NCBI GenBank assembly: GCA_037443105.1
Contig: JBBIOZ010000023.1
Location: 1-20,928, forward strand
From: JAWCLZ01 sp037443105
GTDB lineage: Archaea; Halobacteriota; JAWCLZ01
DNA length: 20,928 bases
Direction: 5' to 3'
Shown: positions 1 through 6,282 of the stretch, piece by piece
Layout: the number at the start of each line of letters is the position of its first letter
How positions within the stretch are numbered: the first letter of the stretch is position 1
Program-made: the position numbers and the translations under genes
Notes under the pieces: model-generated
Told to the model about the DNA's origin: nothing
Seen by the model: the letters and a program-made list of their open reading frames with translations, nothing else
Database searches by the model: none

Positions 1-2
1 GG

Positions 3-116
3 CTAAGTGCGTGTGATACAAATATTGCATCGCAGAGTTTGGTCTCCAATATTAATGATTTTTTTCTGGTATAAACTCTCAGAATACCGTTCGAAGGCTC
101 TTCTGAGTTTCTCCAT
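3..116 (-). CDS. Possible 37-residue ORF, unknown
   Basis: A short open frame with an ATG at 116 and a TAG at 3-5. It starts MEKLRRAFERYSESLY, a charged helical stretch, and contains one CxxC-like pair (CNIC) near its end. An in-frame stop lies about 45 bases upstream. No family is recognised, and there is only a GGGG run 8 bases upstream as a possible ribosome site. It could be a real small protein, the remnant of a larger one, or chance. The amino-acid composition is more protein-like than that of the plus-strand frames over the same bases, which are rich in Phe, Ser and Pro as expected for shadow frames. Confidence 0.2.
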   Translation of the reverse strand: MEKLRRAFERYSESLYQKKIINIGDQTLRCNICITRT

Positions 117-356
117 AGTTTTTCCCCATCCGTCATATAATCAATTGATACCACTTAAGTCAAATAGAGACCATGTTCTCTACTTCCTTTAACCAAGTCC
201 AACCAAATTTACGCAAGTGTAATTTTATTTTATTATTTCTATTTTATTTTCAATCACTTGGTCCCCTCATAAAAGGCAACTCAAACTTGGTAATCATACT
301 TTTCGTCTTCATCCCTGTCCTTTATCCTCCAACCATATTTTTCTCACCCCCTTTTA

Positions 357-414
357 GGTAGCGAGGTAGGATGGAAAAAATTGGCTCGATTAGAGGTAAA
401 TTTACCTCGCTACC
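357..414. repeat. 12-bp inverted repeat enclosing a competing 16-bp palindrome
   Basis: The arm GGTAGCGAGGTA (357-368) is the exact reverse complement of TACCTCGCTACC (403-414), with 34 bases between. Inside and overlapping the right arm is a perfect 16-base palindrome, GAGGTAAATTTACCTC (393-408). The two structures share bases 403-408, so they cannot both form. A further partial copy, TAGCGAGG, lies just outside at about 422-429. This could be a transposon-end pair, a regulatory switch or a protein-binding site. No transposase is nearby. Confidence 0.7.
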
Positions 415-532
415 ATCGACTTAGCGAGGGAGAAAATATTGATAGGTATTATTCAAAATTTGGCTATCCAAGGAGTTTATATTTACAATCTAATCTCATT
501 TTCAAGCCCAAAGCTTAACTTAAGTAATAAGT

Positions 533-549
533 GTTTGCTCTAGGCAAAC
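533..549 (-). terminator. Small hairpin downstream of the thiamine-binding gene
   Basis: GTTTGC and GCAAAC flank a 5-base loop, 27 bases beyond the stop of the minus-strand gene at 576. The position suits a transcription end. There is no long T run after it on the minus strand, so the terminator role is only a guess. Confidence 0.3.
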
Positions 550-575
550 TTAAAATGCAATTTAAAAACAAGGCT

Positions 576-917
576 TCAAAATTCGTTACAGCATCTCAAT
601 TTTAGCCCCCTTTTTAGCACAGCCTCTCTCTTCCGCTCCAACGTCTCTTCTTTATCCCTCCTATCGTCAACCCTAAGGGTTGTAATAAGCCTTTTCGCGC
701 CAGCATTGAACATCGCCTCCTGCATTACCCTCACCGCTTGCCAAACTAAATCCAATTCGCCCTCAATAGCTGTTCCCATAGCGCAAACGTGATAGCGAAG
801 CCCATTAGATTCCGCTACTTTCTCCAATGCTTTAACTGCTTCAGCAACGAAGGCACTAATTCCAGTATCCCCCGTGCCAATTGGAACGATGCTGACTTCA
901 GCAGTAACTTTTGGCAT
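576..917 (-). CDS. MTH1187-family thiamine-binding protein (COG0011)
   Basis: A 113-residue protein that matches the MTH1187/YkoF-like thiamine-binding family by its VSIVPIGTGDTGISAFVAEAV start, the YHVCAMGTAIEGE segment and the final KRLITTLRVDDRRD segment. Members fold as a ferredoxin-like alpha-beta sandwich, form tetramers and bind thiamine or related molecules in the cytoplasm; their exact cellular role is not settled. The length is normal for the family, roughly 100 residues. I choose the ATG at 917 because GGTG lies about 8 bases upstream; the frame stays open to a GTG at 926, which would add three residues. The gene stands alone on the minus strand. Upstream on the same strand there is only a short open stretch that ends in a stop near 935 and has no start. 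Confidence 0.85.
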   Translation of the reverse strand: MPKVTAEVSIVPIGTGDTGISAFVAEAVKALEKVAESNGLRYHVCAMGTAIEGELDLVWQAVRVMQEAMFNAGAKRLITTLRVDDRRDKEETLERKREAVLKRGLKLRCCNEF

Positions 918-1167
918 TTTATTCACACCCTATATTTCATTCTTCCCTGAAATTTTTCAAACTATCGCTCCAGTCCAACGATTTTAGCTCAGCAAACTTA
1001 AATTTGCATCAATTGCCTGCCTTTACCAAGTAGACAACTAGTACTCATGCTTTGAATTTTTTGTTCTTCCCTTCCACGGCCTTTGCTAATCCAATGAAGC
1101 TATAGAATCAATTGAATAGCATATTTTTAAGAAGTAGATTTGCTATATTTATAATTTGGAGGCAATC

Positions 1168-1359
1168 ATGCAAATATTTCGACCTGAGGATTTAAGGAAA
1201 AGACCAAGTATTAAGGATATCCCAGATTTAACACCCAAGCCAATCCCACCCAGTGTTCAAATAAAAACCACAATGCCTGACATAGCTTGGATTATAAATA
1301 AGCTAAAAGAACTTGAGACTAGAATAGATAGAATTGAAAAAGAGATGAAGCTTCGATAA
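1168..1359 (+). CDS. Small hypothetical protein with C-terminal coiled coil
   Basis: A 63-residue protein starting MQIFRPEDLRKRPSIKD. The first 35 residues are rich in proline and charged residues and look disordered. The last 25 form an amphipathic helix with heptad spacing (WIINKLKELETRIDRIEKEM), so dimerisation or partner binding is likely. The ATG at 1168 is chosen because TTTGGAGG lies 5 bases upstream; the frame stays open to a TTG at 1156 that overlaps this site. It is 21 bases ahead of the Lrp-type gene and probably co-transcribed with it. A TATA-like CATATTTTTAAG near 1119-1130 is at a workable distance. No family is recognised. Confidence 0.65.
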   Translation: MQIFRPEDLRKRPSIKDIPDLTPKPIPPSVQIKTTMPDIAWIINKLKELETRIDRIEKEMKLR

Positions 1360-1380
1360 AAAAATCTTTGGGGGAGAAAA

Positions 1381-1629
1381 ATGGCTGTTGGCTTTGTGCT
1401 TATAAATGTAGAATTAGGCAAAGATAAGAAAGTATACGATGAATTAATCAAAAAGGAGAAATTTAAAGAGGTTTATTTCTTATTTGGAGCATATGACCTC
1501 ATCGTAAAAATAGAAGCAAAAGACTTTAATGAGCTAAGCAATATCGTTTTCAATGAGATTAGAACAATACCTGGAGTTAGATCAACAAAAACCCTACCTG
1601 CAGCGACATTTCGAGAGAAACAATTTTAA
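1381..1629 (+). CDS. Stand-alone Lrp/AsnC ligand-binding (RAM) domain protein
   Basis: An 82-residue protein made only of the Lrp/AsnC-type effector domain. The beta strand AVGFVLINVELGKD, the middle segment VYFLFGAYDLIVKIEAKD and the end IVFNEIRTIPGVRSTKTLPA give the beta-alpha-beta-beta-alpha-beta pattern of that domain. The usual N-terminal helix-turn-helix is absent, so it should not bind DNA by itself. Such small archaeal proteins form ring-shaped oligomers and bind amino acids or other small effectors; some pair with full-length Lrp regulators. GGGGGAG lies about 5 bases before the ATG. It follows the 63-residue coiled-coil gene, which might be its partner; that is inference from adjacency only. 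Confidence 0.85.
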   Translation: MAVGFVLINVELGKDKKVYDELIKKEKFKEVYFLFGAYDLIVKIEAKDFNELSNIVFNEIRTIPGVRSTKTLPAATFREKQF

Positions 1630-1763
1630 GAACACCACCATGCCACTGCTCTCCAACGTAGTTTCAATAAATCTCGCTCCCAAACCTCATTTCTCTTTCT
1701 AAGCCAAAGCTCATAGGGGCAGTGCCTCCACACCCATTTCATCGCGGCGCTTGAGATTTTCAT
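1626..1763 (-). CDS. Possible 45-residue tryptophan-rich ORF
   Basis: An open frame from an ATG at 1763 to a TAA at 1626-1628. It is unusually rich in Trp, Arg and Lys (KWVWRHCPYELWLRKRNEVW and a later RWRAVAWW). GGGA lies about 6 bases upstream of the start. A second frame, from an ATG at 1812, overlaps it and reads plausibly as protein before stopping near 1709, so the two could be halves of one frameshifted gene. The end overlaps the stop of the Lrp-type gene on the other strand by four bases. It lies downstream of the 557-residue gene in the same direction and may belong to that unit. No family is recognised. Confidence 0.3.
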   Translation of the reverse strand: MKISSAAMKWVWRHCPYELWLRKRNEVWERDLLKLRWRAVAWWCS

Positions 1764-1863
1764 CGCATTCCCTTTTTACCTTGTATTGTTGCCAGATTTT
1801 CTGGAAATCCATGTCAATTGGTGATTAATTTTAACTGAATTGTTACCAAGGAGTTTTAAAGCG

Positions 1864-3537
1864 CTATAATACAACCTTAGAACCCCTCCTATGCATCTCA
1901 GCCTTTGCATACATCAACCACTCATCAACCTGCCAGCGAGGAATACCAATTTCCTCAAAATCACCATAGTCCAAAGCACCCTCGCTAAAAGCGCGGTATA
2001 CCTTCATAGGCAGGCTCTCAGTCCAAGGATATATCTTCTCCCAATCCTCCTTCGACAAAGACCAATAGAGCTTCTCCTGTGGAAAAACAAATCTACCATA
2101 TTTATCACGCATTTGCATAAGCCTAACTTCAATCTCAGGCAGCCTAGAAACAACCTTACCAGCCTTCGAAACACGCTCGAGAGCAACTGGATAGATCTCA
2201 GCTTTCTGCTCAGCACTTAGAAATCTAAACTCAATTCCAAATCTCTCCCTCGCAATAACTTCAAGCTCTCTGCCCAATGCAACTTGATCAACCATTTTAA
2301 CCGGCTTAACTTCAACCTCAACAGCAGGTGGAATCTCAATCCTAGGAACACGCTCCGGTGCACGCTCACCTGGAATAGTTTCAACTCTACCAAACCTAGG
2401 TTCCCTTCTCTTCCTCGCCTCTTCTATCCTGAGCTCCTCAATAATAGGGCGAATTGTATCAATGGCTAGAGAAATCTGCTCACCAGTCAACCCATTATAT
2501 CTACGATCCTCAATATCGCGGAGCAAGCGCAAATAATAGCCCAAATCCCTACCAGGAGCTCTAGCAATCTTCTTCCAAAGCAATTCTGGAAGAGTAACAA
2601 CCTTAAGTGGAACTTCAGGCTTTGGAGCCTCTATGATTCTAAACATCGGCCAATATTCTCCCTGCCAATAATAAACATCAAGCTCATAAGCAGGTAGAGC
2701 CCTCCAAACCTCAAGTTCCTTCGCCTCTAAACCAATATAAGGCGGCTTACGGCTCTCAACATACTTCTTTGCCTCCTCAATAGTGGGAAAATGGGTAAGA
2801 GCATACCACCTGCCAACCTTAAGCCTCTCAAAATGCGAGGGATCGCCAAATTGAGCAGGAGCTATAGGTAGCTCTGGCTTGCCATAGCGATAAACCAAAG
2901 CTGGCTTCTCGATATCTTCTTCTCTAATGGTGGTAACGAAAACTTCAACCTTAGGAGGCTGCGGAGTAGGCGAAGGCACTGGTCTCACCACTTCAATTTT
3001 AGTCACAGGCGCGCTCTCCTCAACCACTTCATCCACTAATTTCTTCCCATAGCCAGCGACTAAGTCCTCTAAAACCTTCTTAATCTCTCTCACCGCGATA
3101 TAGGGATGCCTAGCTTGATACCACTCAACATCCTCAAGCTTTAAATCATAAATCTCAACCAATGCATCATAGGTGACATCGAGAATGATCTTCTCGATTT
3201 CATTGCGAATCGAGTTCTTCTGCTCAGCCTTAAACTCCTCCTCCTGAGCCCTCTGTAACTCTCTAACCTTCGTGGGAAAAACCGCGCCAAATTGCTCCCT
3301 AGCTCTATCCACGAGCTCGCTATATTCAAGCGAGACATCGATATATGCAGCCCAGTCATCAATGCCAGCGATATCATGATAAAGACGCTTGAGCTTGGCG
3401 AATAAATTCTTCTGCACCATCACCGTTTGAGCACCAAGCGCTCTAGGCTTACTTCGCCTAAGTCTTTCTTGTTCTTGTTTTAAAAAATGACCACGCAGTT
3501 TGCGATAATCATGCCAAAATTCCTCATAAGCACCCAT
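1864..3537 (-). CDS. Large hypothetical protein, three-part, mobile-element style
   Basis: A 557-residue soluble protein with no membrane segment or signal peptide. Residues 1-175 are charged and mostly helical. Residues 180-200 are a Pro/Val linker (VVRPVPSPTPQPPKVEVF). Residues 215-310 form a Tyr/Trp-rich domain (RWYALTHFPTIEEAKKYVES, DVYYWQGEYWPMFRI). Residues 315-380 are again helical, residues 385-412 are a second Pro/Glu/Val linker, and the C-terminal part contains MRDKYGRFVF, a phrase common in phage and archaeal virus proteins. GGTGAT lies 7 bases before the ATG, placed just after the stop of the 59-residue ORF. I do not recognise the family. The layout of helical N terminus, linkers and compact domains fits a structural or scaffold protein of a virus or plasmid, but that is inference. 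Confidence 0.75.
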   Translation of the reverse strand: MGAYEEFWHDYRKLRGHFLKQEQERLRRSKPRALGAQTVMVQKNLFAKLKRLYHDIAGIDDWAAYIDVSLEYSELVDRAREQFGAVFPTKVRELQRAQEEEFKAEQKNSIRNEIEKIILDVTYDALVEIYDLKLEDVEWYQARHPYIAVREIKKVLEDLVAGYGKKLVDEVVEESAPVTKIEVVRPVPSPTPQPPKVEVFVTTIREEDIEKPALVYRYGKPELPIAPAQFGDPSHFERLKVGRWYALTHFPTIEEAKKYVESRKPPYIGLEAKELEVWRALPAYELDVYYWQGEYWPMFRIIEAPKPEVPLKVVTLPELLWKKIARAPGRDLGYYLRLLRDIEDRRYNGLTGEQISLAIDTIRPIIEELRIEEARKRREPRFGRVETIPGERAPERVPRIEIPPAVEVEVKPVKMVDQVALGRELEVIARERFGIEFRFLSAEQKAEIYPVALERVSKAGKVVSRLPEIEVRLMQMRDKYGRFVFPQEKLYWSLSKEDWEKIYPWTESLPMKVYRAFSEGALDYGDFEEIGIPRWQVDEWLMYAKAEMHRRGSKVVL

Positions 3538-3545
3538 CTAAGTGA

Positions 3546-3725
3546 TCACCACTTCAAAAGCAAATCATGCACCTTCTTCATATTCACCGAGAGAGGCTTC
3601 TCAGGATCAATAACCTCAAGAATATCCTCCTTAGTAATACCACTCTCCAGGGCCACCTTCTCAATAGACTTATAAATCTTCTCAACCTGCACATCCAAAG
3701 GCTCAATATACTTAGCCAAACCCAT
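3546..3725 (-). CDS. Small hypothetical helical protein, 59 residues
   Basis: The frame starts MGLAKYIEPLDVQVEKIYKS and ends VHDLLLKW. It is acidic-basic mixed and helical, with a TKEDILEVI segment resembling the helix pair of small DNA-binding or adaptor proteins, but no family can be named. AGGAGGTGA lies directly before the ATG, too close for that codon. A TTG two codons in (3719) has better spacing, so the true start may be there. The stop is 8 bases before the ATG of the 557-residue gene, whose ribosome site overlaps this stop. That is a tight operon, so it is probably real. Confidence 0.55.
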   Translation of the reverse strand: MGLAKYIEPLDVQVEKIYKSIEKVALESGITKEDILEVIDPEKPLSVNMKKVHDLLLKW

Positions 3726-3803
3726 TCACCTCCTAACCATAGATAGCAATCGCCACTTCTCCCTCTGCTCAGCAAGGAACTTCAAATATTCATCAACCGA
3801 CAT
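3726..3803 (-). CDS. Possible 25-residue leader ORF or truncated gene end
   Basis: The open frame MSVDEYLKFLAEQREKWRLL ends in a TGA that directly abuts the ATG of the next ORF, and its last codons form the AGGAGG ribosome site of that gene. The amino-acid make-up is helical and protein-like. The frame stays open upstream for a few codons, to a stop near 3822. It may be the 3' end of a longer gene cut by rearrangement, or a short leader peptide. Confidence 0.3.
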   Translation of the reverse strand: MSVDEYLKFLAEQREKWRLLSMVRR

Positions 3804-3956
3804 ACGAGTTGCACGTGTACAAGCTTACGCATGCGGTTTCTACGCATCAAATAGCCGAGACTTATTCTCCTGAGATTGCGAGATACATTGGAGCTAAAGA
3901 TCTACCTTGTTTACCCAGAAAATGGCTTTAGATTTCATATTTTAAGCAATGTATCA

Positions 3957-3981
3957 CCCCAAATTTTGAGCATTTTTGGGG
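3957..3981. terminator. Hairpin in the gap left of the PiT remnant
   Basis: CCCCAAA (3957-3963) pairs with TTTGGGG (3975-3981) around an 11-base loop. It lies between the decayed phosphate genes and the 557-residue gene unit, where a transcript end is expected. No clear T run follows on the minus strand. The rest of 3804-4087 holds no convincing gene. Confidence 0.3.
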
Positions 3982-4087
3982 CATTTGTATGGAAATATGA
4001 AGACAAAAGCCTCCATTTACGCTAAAAACTCAACTGGCAAATACAACTAGAGCACGTGGTTAGTTATGAAAAGGTCAATTGGCGAAG

Positions 4088-4216
4088 TTAAGTAGTTAAA
4101 GCTCGACTCCCAACCGAAGTGCCCATTGCATTAGCAAGATCATTAGCCCCAATTCCCCAAGCCATGAAGAGAGCTACAAGTGCAGAGCTAAGAATTAAAA
4201 GCCAATTATCAATCAA
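4088..4216 (-). pseudogene. pit: PiT-type inorganic phosphate permease, N-terminal stub
   Basis: The frame begins at a TTG (4216) four bases after AGGTGA and gives 42 residues that match the start of PiT sodium- or proton-coupled phosphate transporters: a hydrophobic helix followed by the family signature GANDLANAMGTSVGSRALT. A stop then replaces the expected LRQ continuation, which is visible just beyond in another frame (CTTCGCCAA, LRQ). A few family-like fragments (VEFLA) can be picked out further on, to about 4020, but the remaining 280 or more residues are absent. The start region and ribosome site are intact, so this gene was once functional at this spot. It is the last of three broken genes behind the pst operon and would have been a second phosphate uptake route. 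Confidence 0.75.
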
Positions 4217-4220
4217 GCTT

Positions 4221-4438
4221 TCACCTAGCTATCCAAACTGAGACTTTAGAGCTTTTGACGACCTTGGAAGCAATGCTGCCTAGCAAGAATCGCTCTACTT
4301 TGTCATTCTTATCTCCCTCGGGATTACCGTGATAATTATTAATTCACTTCCAAATTGCCTTGCGAGTTCAACTGCTTGATCCAAAGCCTTCTTCGAATCC
4401 TCAGAGCCATCGACTCCAACCAAGATTTTCTTAAGCAA
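4221..4438 (-). pseudogene. Universal stress protein (UspA family), internally deleted
   Basis: A TTG at 4438 follows GAGGAGGAGGAA and starts LKKILVGVDGSEDSKKALDQ, the classic UspA N terminus with the VGVDGS nucleotide-loop strand, continuing through LARQFGSELIIITVIP and stopping at a TAG (4295-4297). Directly after it, in another frame, comes VERFLLGSIASKVVKSSKVS, the family's C-terminal GSIASKVV motif, ending in TGA at 4221-4223. About 70 central residues, including the ATP-binding GSRG region, are missing, and the two halves are out of frame. The start abuts the stop of the ArsC-like remnant (TAG-TTG), so they formed one operon. The 5-base-spaced ribosome site is intact. Confidence 0.8.
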
Positions 4439-4840
4439 CTATTCCTCCTCCTCATTTAGCTTTAATTCTCCAATTAACTCAGCACTTTTGCCTTTATTAC
4501 GTTTCAGCTTTCTAAATTTTCAACTCCCTTTAGGTCTTGAATATTCCACTTAATTGTTTTCTCTTTCGATGTAACTAGGCAAGCATTGATGCAGCCCGTG
4601 GTTATGATGTAATCAAATTTAACTAACAGTAATAGATAAAGAGCAAGCTGCTTTGGCTTTTGATTGCTATTGCTAATATCAATTCCAATTTCCTTTATCA
4701 CTTGCACTGCAAATGGATTAACCTCTCTAGTCAATTTCAAACTGGCGCTGCTCGCTCTAGCTCTGCTTTTTGCAAGGTGATTAAAAAAGGCCATTTGACT
4801 TCTAGCTATTCTCAATGCAAATGAATAGCACTTGCTTCAT
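4439..4840 (-). pseudogene. ArsC-like low-molecular-weight phosphatase, frameshifted
   Basis: The ATG at 4840 opens MKQVLFICIENS, the start of the ArsC/LMW-phosphatase P-loop (C-x5-R), then hits TAG. Two bases later another frame resumes with RSQMAFFNHLAK and continues through EVNPFAVQVIKEIGIDIS, FDYIITTGCINACLV and EKTIKWNIQDLKG, all family landmarks. A second frame change near 4505 leads to a plausible C-terminal helix (KSAELIGELKLNEEEE) ending in TAG at 4439-4441. The first lesion removes two bases of the codon for the residue before the P-loop arginine. As written no active enzyme can be made. Genes of this family often sit behind phoU in archaeal pst operons, so the location is normal. 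It would have been an arsenate reductase or a protein phosphatase. Confidence 0.8.
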
Positions 4841-4857
4841 TTCTTTTTTCCCTTTTT

Positions 4858-5511
4858 TTACTCAATTTTAATTCTATCCCCAGTTATCATATAATATAAT
4901 CTGCTCCCTATGTTGCAGCCGTGATCCGCTATTCTCTCTAGATGCTGCGCTATGAAGGAGAAATGGGATGCCATGCGTATGAGCTTGGGGTCTTCAATCA
5001 TAAATGTAATTACCTCTCTTCGAATTTGATCGCTCAAGCCATCAACTAAATCTTCTATCTCCTGAAGCTCTTTGAGACGAGAGATATCACTTGTTTTAAA
5101 TGCCTCTAGGTCTATCAATAGCATTTCCTGGCAAGCTTCGCACATTCTTGGAATGTCGATAAGCGGCTTAAAATAAACTTGATCCGCAAGTTCTATTGCA
5201 ATATTCGCAATATCTTGGGAGTGATCACTAATTCTATCTAACTCGCCAATTATTTTTAAACATGTTACTATGAATCTTAAGTCACTTGCCATTGGCTGTT
5301 GAAGAGCAAGGAGACGCATGCAATCTTTTTCAATAGCGAATTCCAATTCATCAACCTTTTTGCCATCTTCAAGCACTTGAGTTGCAAGCTTTACATCGTG
5401 CTTTTGAAGCGCAGTAATGCAATTTCTCACGCTCAGCCTAGCGAGCTCCCCCATCTCAAGCACATCCTTCTTTAACTTCTCCAGTTCCTGTCTATACTGC
5501 ACTCTAAACAT
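4858..5511 (-). CDS. phoU: Phosphate transport regulator PhoU
   Basis: A 217-residue cytoplasmic protein of normal PhoU length. It shows the two three-helix repeats, each with the metal-binding signature: GELDRISDHSQDI at residues 89-101 and QHLERIADHGCNI at 189-201. PhoU proteins restrain the Pst transporter and pass on phosphate status, in bacteria together with a histidine kinase; archaea lack that kinase, so here it probably acts on PstB directly. The start at 5511 follows GTGAT by about 8 bases, and only 10 bases separate it from the end of pstB. The frame is intact, unlike pstB before it and the ArsC-like remnant after it. A second PhoU protein, fused to AbrB, is encoded upstream of pstS. 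Confidence 0.95.
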   Translation of the reverse strand: MFRVQYRQELEKLKKDVLEMGELARLSVRNCITALQKHDVKLATQVLEDGKKVDELEFAIEKDCMRLLALQQPMASDLRFIVTCLKIIGELDRISDHSQDIANIAIELADQVYFKPLIDIPRMCEACQEMLLIDLEAFKTSDISRLKELQEIEDLVDGLSDQIRREVITFMIEDPKLIRMASHFSFIAQHLERIADHGCNIGSRLYYMITGDRIKIE

Positions 5512-5521
5512 TTTCTATCAC

Positions 5522-6282
5522 TTATCCAAATTTACCTGTTATATAATCCTCAGTTCGCTTATCTCTTGGCTTCTCGAACATAGTTTTTGTAGGCCCATAT
5601 TCAATGAGTTCACCTAAATACATGAAAGCAGTATAATCCGAGACTCTAGCTGCTTGCTGCATATTATGCGTAACGAGCACAATAGTATAATTCTTTTTAA
5701 GCTCCATAAGCAAGTCCTCAATTTTTGAAGTGGAAATTGGATCTAATGCAGAGCAAGGTTCATCAAGCAGGAGCACCTCGGGATTAACGGCGAGAGCTCG
5801 AGCTATGCATAGCCTTTGCTGCTGTCCACCTGATAAACTTGCCCCTGATTTATTCAAATCATCCTTCACTTCATCATATAGCGCAGCCATTTTCAAGCTT
5901 TGCTCCACTACTTGAGAAATCCTTCGGCTATTTAAACCACCCCCTAGTTTTAGTCCAGCTGCTACATTATCGAAGATTGACATCGTGGGAAAGGGATTTG
6001 GCTTTTGAAAAACCATTCCAACTCTTCTTCGAGTTTCAACAGGATCTACTCCTTCCCCATAGATGTCAAGATCGTCAAGCAAAACCTTGCCAGTTACTCT
6101 TGCTCCTATTACTACTTCATGCATGCGATTCAAGCATCTAATCAAAGTAGATTTTCCACAGCCTGAAGGACCTATGACAGCAGTTATATGATTTTTTTAA
6201 TATCCATATTTATATTTTTAAGAACTTGTTTCATCCCGAACCAAGCATTTAAATTAATAATTTTAATCTTAACATCACTCAA
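5522..6282 (-). pseudogene. pstB: PstB phosphate ABC transporter ATPase, one-base frame defect
   Basis: The gene starts at a TTG (6282), about 6 bases after GGGGGTGAG and overlapping the pstA stop as TTGA. It reads VKIKIINLNAWFGMKQVLKN and then meets a stop at ATA-TAA. One frame over, the expected sequence continues as HITAVIGPSGCGKST (Walker A), MVFQKPNPFP (Q-loop), LSGGQQQRLCIARAL (signature), LLLDEPCSALDP (Walker B) and VTHNMQQA (H-loop), with a normal C terminus. The join is a run of seven A (7 T on the plus strand, 6192-6198) where eight would keep the frame. The total of 761 bases is one short of 253 codons plus stop. The Walker A can only be made if this run is slipped over, transcribed as A8, or mis-sequenced. 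Otherwise the ATPase is dead. Confidence 0.9.

Larger units (their letters stand above)
117..575. other. Gene-poor stretch with inverted repeats
   Basis: No convincing gene is seen here. The plus strand is pyrimidine-rich and its open frames look like low-complexity shadows. A 20-residue minus frame starting at 312 has a GGAGG upstream but nothing recognisable. The stretch contains a strong inverted repeat at 357-414 and a small hairpin at 533-549, listed separately. It separates the left-edge ORF from the thiamine-binding protein gene. Confidence 0.5.

Noticed and set aside
7..361. Two plus-strand frames of about 60 residues at the left edge
   Set aside because: Rich in Phe, Ser, Leu and Pro from a pyrimidine-rich strand, no ribosome sites, no family resemblance.
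935..1000. Minus-strand open stretch KFKFAELKSLDWSDSLKNF just upstream of the thiamine-binding gene
   Set aside because: No start codon; a stop lies one codon upstream. It could be the tail of a lost gene but nothing supports a product.
1891..2220. 109-residue plus-strand frame inside the 557-residue gene
   Set aside because: Antisense shadow of a long, well-formed coding frame, with no ribosome site and shadow-like composition.
3743..3931. Plus-strand frame that reads YELHVYKLTHAVSTHQIAET and continues to a stop at 3929-3931
   Set aside because: The composition is protein-like, but there is no start codon or ribosome site, the 5' part is antisense to the small ORFs, and no family is recognised. 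It may be the end of a lost gene, but evidence is too thin for a feature.
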